Origin: Clostridioides difficile
Lineage (GTDB): Bacteria; Bacillota; Clostridia; Peptostreptococcales; Peptostreptococcaceae
Length of the DNA stretch: 64,000 nucleotides
Direction: 5' to 3'
Assembly (NCBI GenBank): GCA_024919175.1
Contig: CP103804.1
Location: 3,038,001-3,102,000, forward strand
The notes under the pieces were generated by a model, which was given only the letters and a program-made list of their open reading frames with translations, was not told where the DNA came from and did no database searches. Positions 42,639 through 51,643 of this stretch are shown one piece after another. The number at the start of each line of letters is the position of its first letter. Position 1 is the first letter of the stretch. A program made the translations under genes and the position numbers.

Positions 42639-44414
42639 TTAATTTACATCTTCATTTACTAGATTTTGCAACTCAAAAATCTTTTTATAAGTTGGAGAAC
42701 TAACCAGTAAATCTTCATGTGCAGCAAATCCAACCACCTCTCCCTCATCTAAAACTAAAATCTTATCACAGTCAATTATAGAACTAATTTTTTGTGAAAT
42801 AGTTATAGTAGTACATTTTTTGTTTTCATTTTCTCTTAAATTATTTATATAGTCTTTTATATTTTTCCTTATAATTGTCTCTGTATTGATGTCCATTGCA
42901 CTAAAACAATCATCAAGAATTAATATTTGTGGTTTTTTTGCTATAGCTCTAGCTATTGTAACTCTTTGTCTTTGTCCTCCTGATAGGTTTTTACCCCTTT
43001 GAAATAAAACTTCATCATAAGAATTTTCAAGTTTTGTTATAAATTGATTTGCATTTGCTATTTCACATGCTTTTACAACATCTTCTTTACTTATATCCTT
43101 ATTTCCCATAATTATATTTTCTGATATACTCTTTCCAAACACACTGCTATTTTGAAAAACCACACCTATTTTTTCTCTTAAACTTTCTTTGGAGATACTA
43201 TATATGCTATGCTCTCCAATCTTAATATCACCCCTATCAACTACATATAGGTTTTGAATTAAATTGATTAAAGAAGTCTTTCCTGAACCAGTTTGGCCAA
43301 TCACTCCAATATTTTGCCCTTCTTTTATTTTAAAAGATATGTCTTTTAATATCTTATCCTCTATATTTTTATTATATGAAAAGTCTACATTTTCAAAAAT
43401 TATGTCATCATTTATAAATTCTAATTCTCTTTTTTTAGTATCTAAATCAGCATTTTTGATAACTGCTTCTTCATTCTCATCAATCAATACTTCACTTATT
43501 CTTTCATAAGAAGCTTTTGCTCTCACAAAAACATTAAAAACATGCGAAATCATTATAAGTGATGTTAATATTCTAGTCATGTAGTTTACATAAGCAACTA
43601 TAATTCCAATTTTAATTTCTCCAGAATAAATTAAATATCTCCCAATCAGTAATATTATTATTATAGCAATATTAATAATTATTGTAATTGTTGGTCTAAA
43701 AAATGACATCATTGTTGTGGCTTTTCTACTATTTTGAAAAAGTTCATTGTTTAATTCTTCAAAACGTTTATTCTCATAATCATACCTACAAAATAATTTA
43801 ACTACCTTTATTCCACCTAAAAACTGTCTCAATTTCGAGTTTATTTTATCTGTACTTTCTTGTACTTTTTTAAATAGCTTATATCCAATTTTCATATTAA
43901 GCAATATTATAATAAATATAATTGAAACTGCAATTAAAATAATTATTGACATTTTTAAATTTAATTTTATCGCTATAATTAAGCTTCCTATACACATAAT
44001 TGGTGATTTTATAAAAACTCTCATCGTTCCATGAACAAATAATTGTATCTGATTAATATCATTAGTAATTCTTGTTATTAGTGAGGCTCTTCCAAACTTA
44101 TCTACTTGCTTTAACGAATATGTATTTATCTTTTCAAATACATCCTGTCTTAAATCATAAGAAAAACACTGAGAAACTCTTGCTGAGATTATACTTCTTA
44201 TTATTGAAAATACTGCTCCTAAAAAAGTTATACCTATCATTAAAGCTCCTGTTGATAATATGTAATCTAAGTCCTTATTTGAAACCCCTATATCAATTAT
44301 TTTAGCCATTATAGTTGGTTGTGCCAAATCACAAAAAGCTTCCAATGTTAAGAAAAATACTGCTGTTAAAAACAATACTATATATTTTTTTATATATTTT
44401 TTAAAATACCTCAT
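42639..44414 (-). CDS. ABC exporter subunit, membrane plus ATPase fusion (first gene)
   Basis: 591 codons. Six membrane segments (~15-300) and an ATPase domain with Walker A GVIGQTGSGKTSLINLI, signature NLSGGQRQRVTIARAI and a degenerate Walker B end ILILDDCFSAMD (Asp where the catalytic Glu normally stands). That is the mark of the non-catalytic site in heterodimeric exporters such as BmrCD or TM287/288, the partner gene keeping Glu. The dyad at 44473-44489 lies 60 bases upstream. Confidence 0.9.
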   Translation of the reverse strand: MRYFKKYIKKYIVLFLTAVFFLTLEAFCDLAQPTIMAKIIDIGVSNKDLDYILSTGALMIGITFLGAVFSIIRSIISARVSQCFSYDLRQDVFEKINTYSLKQVDKFGRASLITRITNDINQIQLFVHGTMRVFIKSPIMCIGSLIIAIKLNLKMSIIILIAVSIIFIIILLNMKIGYKLFKKVQESTDKINSKLRQFLGGIKVVKLFCRYDYENKRFEELNNELFQNSRKATTMMSFFRPTITIIINIAIIIILLIGRYLIYSGEIKIGIIVAYVNYMTRILTSLIMISHVFNVFVRAKASYERISEVLIDENEEAVIKNADLDTKKRELEFINDDIIFENVDFSYNKNIEDKILKDISFKIKEGQNIGVIGQTGSGKTSLINLIQNLYVVDRGDIKIGEHSIYSISKESLREKIGVVFQNSSVFGKSISENIIMGNKDISKEDVVKACEIANANQFITKLENSYDEVLFQRGKNLSGGQRQRVTIARAIAKKPQILILDDCFSAMDINTETIIRKNIKDYINNLRENENKKCTTITISQKISSIIDCDKILVLDEGEVVGFAAHEDLLVSSPTYKKIFELQNLVNEDVN

Positions 44415-44714
44415 TCAATCATCCCTTCATAGCATTTTCTCATTATTAAAAGTATATCACAATCAATAATTTAATTGATTATATCAATTATAAATATTTG
44501 ATTTATTCTTAATTTTTATACTATATATTTTATAAATTATTTGTTTTTATTTCCCATATTTTTATATATTTATAGCATACTATTATATATAATATATATG
44601 TATTAAAATTAAGACAAAACTTTAACTTTACTATTTGTGTAAAAAGTAATATAATTTAAAATTGATTATAAATCTAACTTTTTTATCTATTAAAATATTC
44701 AGGAGGTGAGACAT
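44415..44714. promoter_or_regulatory. divergent intergenic region with operator-like dyad
   Basis: AATTGAT TAT ATCAATT at 44473-44489 is a perfect 7-3-7 inverted repeat, and a further ATCAAT half-site lies just left of it. Its position next to the exporter gene suggests a repressor site. The rest is AT-rich with promoter-like boxes for the YhgE gene. Confidence 0.45.
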
Positions 44715-46934
44715 TTGAAAAAAACAAATGGTTTAAAAGAAATTTTAAACTGGAATAATATCAAGAATTTAAGACCTTCAAAGGGGTTAAAAAATATATT
44801 AGAAATTTTTAAAAACGACATAAAAGATATACGTGGAAATTATGCAGTACTTATAATAGTTTTAGGACTTGCTTTTTTACCATCTTTATATGCTTGGTTT
44901 AATATAAAAGCATCTTGGGACCCATATGGGAGTACTGCTAATATGCTTGTAGCCGTAACAAATGAAGATAAAGGTAATGAGATAGCAGGACAGAAAATTA
45001 ATATCGGAGACCAATTAATTGAGCAACTTAAAGATAATAAAAGTTTAGGTTGGCAATTTGTAGATGAGAAAACGGCTCTTGAAGGTGTTAAAAAAGGTAC
45101 TTATTATGCATCACTTAAGATTCCAAAAGATTTCACAAAAGATTTAACTTCTCTAATTACAGATGATGTAAAAAAGGGGGAGCTTATCTATACAGTAAAT
45201 GAAAAGATAAATGCAGTTGCACCAAAGATTACTGATAAGGGAGCTTCTGCAATACAGTTACAAGTTAATCAAACAATAATAAAGACAGTGAGTGAAATAG
45301 TTCTTGGTGTATCAAATGGAGTTGGTGCAGGAATTGAGCATGGGCTTCCAAAACTAACAAAAGTTGAAAACTCTCTTATGGACCTTCAAAAAAGATTTGA
45401 CCATATAAATAAGACTGTCGATTTGGCTGCTGATGCTACTTCAAAATTATCAGGTACAGTTAAAGATATTAAGGCTGATTTACCTACAATTAAAAAGACT
45501 TTAAATGATACAAAATTATTATCAAGTGATGTAAAAAAATTCTTAGAGGATACAAATAACAATGTAGATGAACTTTCTCCTCTTATAAAGTCTGATTTAA
45601 ATTTAATGGTTGACCTTTCATCTTCTGCTTCTTCTCTTACATTAAATTTAATTGATGCAGTGAACAGTGGAAGTGAAGATGTACCTAAATTGATAGATAA
45701 TTTATCAGAAAAGCTTTCTAACTTACAATCTTTAAATGATACTTTAGAAGACTTTTTAACTAAATTGAATCAGCTTACATCAAACAATAGACTGGATGAT
45801 GTAATAGATAGCCTTGAAGATTCCAGCAATAAAATAGATTCTTCTATATCAACATTAAATGATATTAAAGATAAGGTTATATCTGGGCAACAGCCATCTA
45901 TAAGCGCTTTAAATAACGTTTTAAGTTTATCAAATGGTATAGGTAGAATTAATTTAAATATTTTAAATAATTTTGACTCAAAAATATCAAAACCTATAAA
46001 CAGTATATTTGAAAAAAGCATAAATGTAGCAAATGATATAATTACTGTTTTGGATAAAGCAGAAGCAAAACTTCCAAAGGTTGAAGAGATTCTTACTACT
46101 TCTTTAAGCCTTTCAGGAAATGCACAAGAAAGTATATCATTAATAAGAGAAAAACTTCCTTTGGCAAAAGGAATGTTAGATGACTTAGTTGATACTTTAA
46201 GTAAAATTAGCAATGGCGATGATATGAAAAAATTAGTTAACTTACTTGAAAGTGATATACTTACAAAATCAAACTTTTTAAAGGAACCTGTTGAAGTAAA
46301 GACAGAAAAATTATATCCAATTGCCAACTATGGTTCTGCAATGACACCATTTTATAGTGTTCTTTCTACATGGGTAGGTATATTACTGCTTTCAGCATTA
46401 TTATCTACATCTGTACATGGAAACTATAAACCTTATGAGAGTTATTTTGGAAGAGGACTTACTTTTTTAAGTATAGCTCTTGTTCAAGGATTTATAATTG
46501 GAGTTGGAGATATATTATTATTAGGAGTAACAGCAGAACATCCAATTTTACTAATAATTCTACTCATGTTTACTAGTATGGTGTTTAATTTTATAGTTTA
46601 CTCTTTAGTATCTGTATTTGGAAATATAGGAAAGGCAGTTGCAATAGTACTACTAGTCGTACAAATTGGTTCTTCTGGTGGTACATTCCCTATACAAGTT
46701 ACACCTACATTCTTCCAAAGAATAAATCCTATAATGCCATTTACTTACGCAATAGGTGCCACAAGAGAAGCTGTTGGTGGTATATATCCTCCAAATTTAA
46801 TTAAAGATATATTAGTATTACTATTATTTATGATTTTGTTCATATGCTTAAATGTACTTCTAAAAGGACCTATAAATAGAATTATACAACCATTTAACAA
46901 AAAATTTGGTGATAGTAATTTAACTGGACATTAA
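44715..46934 (+). CDS. YhgE/Pip family membrane protein
   Basis: 739 codons from the TTG at 44715, spaced six bases after AGGAGGTG; the GTG at 44706 lies within that site. One N-terminal membrane helix (NYAVLIIVLGLAFLPSLYAW), the family block FNIKASWDPYGSTANMLVAVTNEDKG, a ~450-residue extracytoplasmic region rich in coiled coil (~95-535), then five C-terminal helices with ANYGSAMTPFYSVLSTWVG. Related to the phage infection protein and ABC-2-like exporters, often next to TetR genes, as here. Substrate unknown; membrane stress export is inferred. Confidence 0.9.
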   Translation: MKKTNGLKEILNWNNIKNLRPSKGLKNILEIFKNDIKDIRGNYAVLIIVLGLAFLPSLYAWFNIKASWDPYGSTANMLVAVTNEDKGNEIAGQKINIGDQLIEQLKDNKSLGWQFVDEKTALEGVKKGTYYASLKIPKDFTKDLTSLITDDVKKGELIYTVNEKINAVAPKITDKGASAIQLQVNQTIIKTVSEIVLGVSNGVGAGIEHGLPKLTKVENSLMDLQKRFDHINKTVDLAADATSKLSGTVKDIKADLPTIKKTLNDTKLLSSDVKKFLEDTNNNVDELSPLIKSDLNLMVDLSSSASSLTLNLIDAVNSGSEDVPKLIDNLSEKLSNLQSLNDTLEDFLTKLNQLTSNNRLDDVIDSLEDSSNKIDSSISTLNDIKDKVISGQQPSISALNNVLSLSNGIGRINLNILNNFDSKISKPINSIFEKSINVANDIITVLDKAEAKLPKVEEILTTSLSLSGNAQESISLIREKLPLAKGMLDDLVDTLSKISNGDDMKKLVNLLESDILTKSNFLKEPVEVKTEKLYPIANYGSAMTPFYSVLSTWVGILLLSALLSTSVHGNYKPYESYFGRGLTFLSIALVQGFIIGVGDILLLGVTAEHPILLIILLMFTSMVFNFIVYSLVSVFGNIGKAVAIVLLVVQIGSSGGTFPIQVTPTFFQRINPIMPFTYAIGATREAVGGIYPPNLIKDILVLLLFMILFICLNVLLKGPINRIIQPFNKKFGDSNLTGH

Positions 46935-46992
46935 ACACTTGATTATATCTTTAAAAATCCTATAAAAATAATCTATGTTTTAAGTTTATATC

Positions 46993-47024
46993 AAAGGTAG
47001 TAGCTTCTCAGTTACTACCTTTTT
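46993..47024 (+). terminator. terminator of the YhgE gene
   Basis: AAAGGTAGTA pairs with TACTACCTTT and continues in TTTT. Confidence 0.85.
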
Positions 47025-47085
47025 ATAGTTTATAGTTAATAAACTATTTCTCAATAATTACTTATAAATGACTGATATTCATTCA

Positions 47086-47114
47086 TTGACTTTCAAAATC
47101 CCATATGCTATTAT
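47086..47114 (+). promoter_or_regulatory. SigA promoter of the TetR gene
   Basis: TTGACT (47086-47091), 17-base spacer, TATTAT (47109-47114), 29 bases before the ATG. AATGA..TCATT half-sites at 47068-47087 overlap the -35 and may be an autoregulatory operator. Confidence 0.7.
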
Positions 47115-47142
47115 GTATTTGAAATCAGAAGGAGGATACTAT

Positions 47143-47712
47143 ATGCCACGTATTACTAAAGAACCTAATGAGCGTAGACAAGAAATTTTAGATACTGCAA
47201 TAAAGTTATTTTATGAAAATGGATATGAAAAAACTTCTATTACTGATATTGCAAGACATATGAATGTTGCACAAGGTCTGTGTTATCGTTATTTTTCATC
47301 AAAAGAAATCTTATTTGATAGTGCTATAGACCAGTATGCACAAATTCTAGTAGATAAAATGCTATCTATACTAAACAATAAAAATAAAACATTAAAACAA
47401 ATAATTGAAGAAATACCAACATTTATTGATATAGAAACTGATGATAATCTTTATTACAAAGTATGCCATGGAGAACAAAACAAAAAAATTCATGACCAGT
47501 TATCTTTGAAAGTCTGCGAAAAGCTTGTGCCAATTGTAAAAAAACAAATTGAACTAGCTAATTTGAGAGGAGAAATTAATATTCCTGATTCCGATACAAC
47601 AGCATATTTTTGTGTATATGGTCAACAGGGTATACTACTACGTAATGACATTTCTAATGATGAAAAGATAGAAAGAATTCGTTCTTTTCTAATTCATCTT
47701 ATGAATATTTAA
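47143..47712 (+). CDS. TetR-family transcriptional regulator
   Basis: 189 codons from the ATG at 47143, eight bases after AGAAGGAGG; an upstream in-frame ATG at 47068 lies before the promoter. HTH in residues ~10-57 (RRQEILDTAIKLFYENGYEK, TSITDIARHMNVAQGLCYRYF) is canonical TetR; the ligand domain is not recognised. It follows the YhgE gene, a pairing seen in many Firmicutes where the TetR protein represses the membrane protein; here the two are separate units with a terminator between. Confidence 0.92.
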   Translation: MPRITKEPNERRQEILDTAIKLFYENGYEKTSITDIARHMNVAQGLCYRYFSSKEILFDSAIDQYAQILVDKMLSILNNKNKTLKQIIEEIPTFIDIETDDNLYYKVCHGEQNKKIHDQLSLKVCEKLVPIVKKQIELANLRGEINIPDSDTTAYFCVYGQQGILLRNDISNDEKIERIRSFLIHLMNI

Positions 47713-48014
47713 ATATATCTCTACTCAATAATCAGATATGCATGTATTTTACAAATATAATTTCGAATTACATTTTATATTTTAATTCTATTCTAAAGAT
47801 ATACAGATTGACACTTTTTATGCCACTCTGTATATTTTTAGTTGAACTTAGAGTTACATTAATCCTTTGTAGTTCTCTTCCTCTAAAAAATAAATATCAC
47901 CTTCACAGATATTTTCACTTTATTTTCTTTAAACAAAAATATGCCTTTATAATTTATAAAAGCATATCATAAAAATTTAATATTAAATTACTTCGTCTAA
48001 CATAATCTAAGCAT
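47713..48014. other. intergenic region with a minus-strand terminator
   Basis: No supported gene in ~300 bases. At 47939-47967 ATATGC and GCATAT stems with AT-rich pairing are followed on the minus strand by TTTTTG, a terminator for the rhodanese gene. Confidence 0.55.
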
Positions 48015-48314
48015 TTAATTCATATAATCAATTATTCCAGATTTTAAGTTATATAAATCTTTAAAACCTTCTTCAGCTAACAAATTACATGCAGTAACAC
48101 TTCTGTGACCACTTCTACAATAAACTATTACCTTTTTATCCTTATATTCATAAATATCATCTATATTATTAATTAATTCTTGTAAAGATATATTTATAGC
48201 ATTTTCTATTTTACTTTCATTAAATTCATCTTTAGTTCTTACATCTAACAGTAAAATATCTTTTTCATTTTTCATCATTTCCTTAAGTTGATTTTTATCT
48301 ATAGTCTTGTACAT
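48015..48314 (-). CDS. single-domain rhodanese-like protein
   Basis: 99 codons, GGAGGAATCTTAAATT before the ATG. One rhodanese fold: DILLLDVRTKDEFNESKIENAINIS, and the active-site loop VIVYCRSGHRS with catalytic Cys. It would carry persulfide sulfur. Single-gene unit. A SigB-like promoter (48353-48378) may drive it. Confidence 0.93.
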   Translation of the reverse strand: MYKTIDKNQLKEMMKNEKDILLLDVRTKDEFNESKIENAINISLQELINNIDDIYEYKDKKVIVYCRSGHRSVTACNLLAEEGFKDLYNLKSGIIDYMN

Positions 48315-48352
48315 AATTTAAGATTCCTCCATTTTATTTATATACTTTACTT

Positions 48353-48378
48353 ATACCCTTTATTTTTTGCCCAATAAC
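48353..48378 (-). promoter_or_regulatory. possible SigB promoter of the rhodanese gene
   Basis: Minus strand GTTATT (48373-48378), 14-base spacer, GGGTAT (48353-48358), 39 bases before the ATG. The -10 is perfect but the -35 deviates. Confidence 0.4.
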
Positions 48379-48523
48379 AAAATATTATATTTTTATTTTT
48401 CTCATATACATAAAATGTATACTTATTATAAATGCATTTTTCTTAGTAATAATCTGTTGATTAAAATAATTAAGAATGTTATGCTAATTATAAATTATTA
48501 AGAGGGAAAAGAGGTAATTTAAT

Positions 48524-51500
48524 ATGTTTAAGCAAAGATTATGTAAGTTATTATCTAGCACATTAGTACTTAGTATGCTATTTACAGCTGCTCCAAGTAT
48601 TACTTTTGCTGATAATGACACAAAAAACATCTCTGATAAGTATCAAAGCTCTGATATAGAGTTAAATGATTATAGTAAAGGCTCGGAGTCTTACACAAAA
48701 ACTAGAGCTCTTGCTAAAGAGAAAATTCAAACTTTACTATCTAAATATGGTGCTGTAAGTGCTCAATATGCTCTAATTGATAATGGTAAAATTGAGATTT
48801 CTGGCAATGGCGGAGTATACAGCAAACAAGATAATAAAAATTTAACTAAGGATAATATGTATAATATTGCATCTATCAGTAAAGTATTTACTACTACAGC
48901 TGTTATGAAGTTGGTTGAACAGGGAAAAATAAATTTAGATACTCCTGTTGTAAAATATATGCCTGAATTTAAAATGGCTGATGATAGATATAAAGAGATA
49001 ACTCCAAGAATGTTATTAAATCATTCATCAGGGTTAATGGGAGGAAGTTTAAAAAATGCCCTTTTATTGGGAGACAATGATTCTTATAGTCATGATAACC
49101 TCTTAGAAGAATTAAAGAAACAAAGATTAAAAGCTAAACCGGGAGCTTTTTCTGTTTATTGTAATGATGGATTTACTTTAGCTGAAATTTTAGTAGAAAA
49201 AGTATCTGGTATGTCATTTACTAACTTTCTTGATAAGTACATAAATAATCCACTTAACTTACAAAATACAAAAACTCCAGAAAATGACTTTGACAGTTCA
49301 AGACTTGCAAAAGCCTATGTACCTTATTGGGAAGATGCTGTTCCACAAGATAACTTTAATACTATAGGCATGGGTGGCTTATATTCAAGTGCAGAAAATC
49401 TATGCACATTTGCACAAACGTTTATGAAAAAGTCAAATGGAATTCTTTCTCCTGCTTCAGTAAAAGCTATGGAAAATAAAGAATATTTAAATGGTCTATG
49501 GCCTGAAGGTGAAGACTCTATACTTGGATATGGTTTAGGATGGGATTGTGTCAACACTTATCCATTTAATCAATATAATCTAAAAGCACTGACAAAAGGT
49601 GGAGATTCTTTATTATTCCATAGTAATCTTACAGTGCTTCCAGATGAAAATATGGCAGTTGCAGTTGTTTCTTCGGGTGGAAGTAGTCAACTTAACGAAA
49701 TAATTGGGCAAGAAATTTTACTATCTGCATTAAAAGAAAAAGGTAAAATTAAAGAAATAAAACCTGATAAAACATTTAGTAAACCACAACAAGTTAAAAT
49801 GCCAAGTTACTTAAAAGAAAATAGTGGTCTTTATGCTTCTTCAAGTATGTTAAAAATAGATGTTAATGATAATGGTACTCTAACAGTATCTTCTCCTTAC
49901 ATAGAAAATGGCTCTGAAGATAAATATGTATACATAGGTCAAGATAGATTCGTATCTGAAAAAGGTAATAGTTGTGTAAAATTTGTAAAAGAAAAAAATA
50001 ATATCACATATTTAAATATGAGCTCTTATGATGATGTTCCTGGATTAGGTCAGACAGCAAGTTTATACTATGTAGCTCAAAAGGTAGATGACAATAATAT
50101 ATCAGATAGTGTCAAAGAAGTATGGGAAAAAAGAAGTGAAAAAGGTTACTATCTAGTAGATGAAAAATATAGTTCTCAATACTATATGCTTGGTTCTGTT
50201 AAAGCAGTTCTTGGCCTTTCTGATAAAACTCCAGGTTTTTTAGCTAATACTAAAATAGTAGATGAGAATAACTCAAATGCTTTTATAGAAATACCTGGTG
50301 TAATGGGCCGTGATTTGAGTGATATCAAACTGTATAAAGAAAATGGTACAGAATACCTAAAATTTGCAACACAGACATATGTAAGTGAAGATTCCTTGAC
50401 TAATTTATCATCAGAAAAATCTTTTACATATCAACTAGACTCAAATGGCTATGCAAAATGGTATAAAATTGGTGATGATATAGCAAATAAAAAAATAGAA
50501 GTTAATCTTCCTCAGAATTCATCTTTTGCAGTTTATGATGATAAAGGAATCCCTGTAAACTACTCTTTAGTTACAAAAAACAATAGAGTTAGATTACCAA
50601 AAGGAGGCGTAATAGCTTTCTTAGGAAGTCCAAATGCCAAATTTGAAGTTACATACCAAGATGAAGTAAATGCAAATGCATTAACAGGAACTGATAGATA
50701 TGAAACTTCTATTAAGATAAGCCAAGCAGGTTGGGAAAATGCTGAAAATGCCGTTTTAATAAATGATTCTGCAATTGCAGATGCTTTAGCTGCAACACCA
50801 TTCGCATATAAAAAAGATGCGCCTATATTGTTAACTGGTAGCTCTCAGATAAACGAAAAAACTTTAGCTGAATTAAAAAGATTAAAAGTTAAAAATGTAT
50901 ATGTAATTGGTGGTGAGGCTTCTGTAAATGAGAAATCTTTAGATACTATAAAATCAGATAATATCTCTGTATCTAGAATTTCAGGAAATGATAGATATGA
51001 GACTTCTCTGAATCTTGCTAAAGAATTAAAAGGAATTAGTAATGTATCAAAAATATCAGTAGTTAATGGTGAAAAAGGATTAGCAGATGCAGTAAGTATT
51101 GGTGCAGCATCAGCTCAAAATGATATGCCTATAATACTTACTAATGAAAATAGTAATATAACTGAAATAAATAATTTATTCAAAGATAAGAAAATAGATA
51201 AGTCTTATATAATAGGTGGAGAATACACAGTTTCTAAAAATATAGAAAGTAAACTTAAAAATCCACAAAGAATATCAGGTAGTACTAGAAATGAAACAAA
51301 TGCGAAAGTAATAAAAGAGTTTTATAAAGATTCTAGTATAAGCAATCTATATGTAGCTAAAAATGGAATCAATAAACAAGATGATTTAATAGATGGTTTA
51401 TCTGTTGGAGTTTTAGCTGGAAAGACTAAATCTCCTGTGATATTAGTAGGAAATTTACTAGACTATAGTCAAAAAGAACTATTTAAAACTATGAGATTTA

Positions 51501-51568
51501 AATCAGTGACACAAATTGGTGGAAATGGAAATGAAAATTCATTTAAACAAATCAAAGAAATAGCTTAA
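48524..51568 (+). CDS. cwp20: cell wall protein Cwp20: serine beta-lactamase-like domain plus three CWB2 repeats
   Basis: 1014 codons, AGAGGTAATTTAAT before the ATG. Signal peptide 1-29 (ending FA-DN). Residues ~60-400 are a class C beta-lactamase/DD-peptidase-like domain: SISK (catalytic Ser and Lys) in NIASISKVFTTTAVMKL, YCN in FSVYCNDGFTLAEI, and a C-terminal HSNL in place of the KTG/HxG motif. A linker domain (~430-710) is followed by three CWB2 modules (~725-815, 820-915, 915-1014; e.g. LTGTDRYETSIKIS, ISGNDRYETSLNLA, ISGSTRNETNAKVI) that bind the anionic polymer PSII of the C. difficile wall. Substrate of the enzyme domain is not known. Confidence 0.95.
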   Translation: MFKQRLCKLLSSTLVLSMLFTAAPSITFADNDTKNISDKYQSSDIELNDYSKGSESYTKTRALAKEKIQTLLSKYGAVSAQYALIDNGKIEISGNGGVYSKQDNKNLTKDNMYNIASISKVFTTTAVMKLVEQGKINLDTPVVKYMPEFKMADDRYKEITPRMLLNHSSGLMGGSLKNALLLGDNDSYSHDNLLEELKKQRLKAKPGAFSVYCNDGFTLAEILVEKVSGMSFTNFLDKYINNPLNLQNTKTPENDFDSSRLAKAYVPYWEDAVPQDNFNTIGMGGLYSSAENLCTFAQTFMKKSNGILSPASVKAMENKEYLNGLWPEGEDSILGYGLGWDCVNTYPFNQYNLKALTKGGDSLLFHSNLTVLPDENMAVAVVSSGGSSQLNEIIGQEILLSALKEKGKIKEIKPDKTFSKPQQVKMPSYLKENSGLYASSSMLKIDVNDNGTLTVSSPYIENGSEDKYVYIGQDRFVSEKGNSCVKFVKEKNNITYLNMSSYDDVPGLGQTASLYYVAQKVDDNNISDSVKEVWEKRSEKGYYLVDEKYSSQYYMLGSVKAVLGLSDKTPGFLANTKIVDENNSNAFIEIPGVMGRDLSDIKLYKENGTEYLKFATQTYVSEDSLTNLSSEKSFTYQLDSNGYAKWYKIGDDIANKKIEVNLPQNSSFAVYDDKGIPVNYSLVTKNNRVRLPKGGVIAFLGSPNAKFEVTYQDEVNANALTGTDRYETSIKISQAGWENAENAVLINDSAIADALAATPFAYKKDAPILLTGSSQINEKTLAELKRLKVKNVYVIGGEASVNEKSLDTIKSDNISVSRISGNDRYETSLNLAKELKGISNVSKISVVNGEKGLADAVSIGAASAQNDMPIILTNENSNITEINNLFKDKKIDKSYIIGGEYTVSKNIESKLKNPQRISGSTRNETNAKVIKEFYKDSSISNLYVAKNGINKQDDLIDGLSVGVLAGKTKSPVILVGNLLDYSQKELFKTMRFKSVTQIGGNGNENSFKQIKEIA

Positions 51569-51579
51569 TATTTTAAAAC

Positions 51580-51619
51580 GGGCCATATTCAAATAATTTC
51601 ATTTGAATATAGCCCATTT
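51580..51619. terminator. bidirectional terminator between cwp20 and the 4Fe-4S gene
   Basis: GGGC.ATATTCAAAT pairs with ATTTGAATAT.GCCC, with T run after. Confidence 0.85.
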
Positions 51620-51643
51620 TTATTACAATTATAAAATTAATCT

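Noticed and set aside
45770..46327. 185-residue minus-strand ORF
   Set aside because: Complement of the coiled-coil region of the YhgE gene; Phe/Ser-rich composition typical of shadow frames.
47742..47972. 76-residue plus-strand ORF
   Set aside because: No ribosome site, hydrophobic low-complexity composition, and it ends within the rhodanese terminator.
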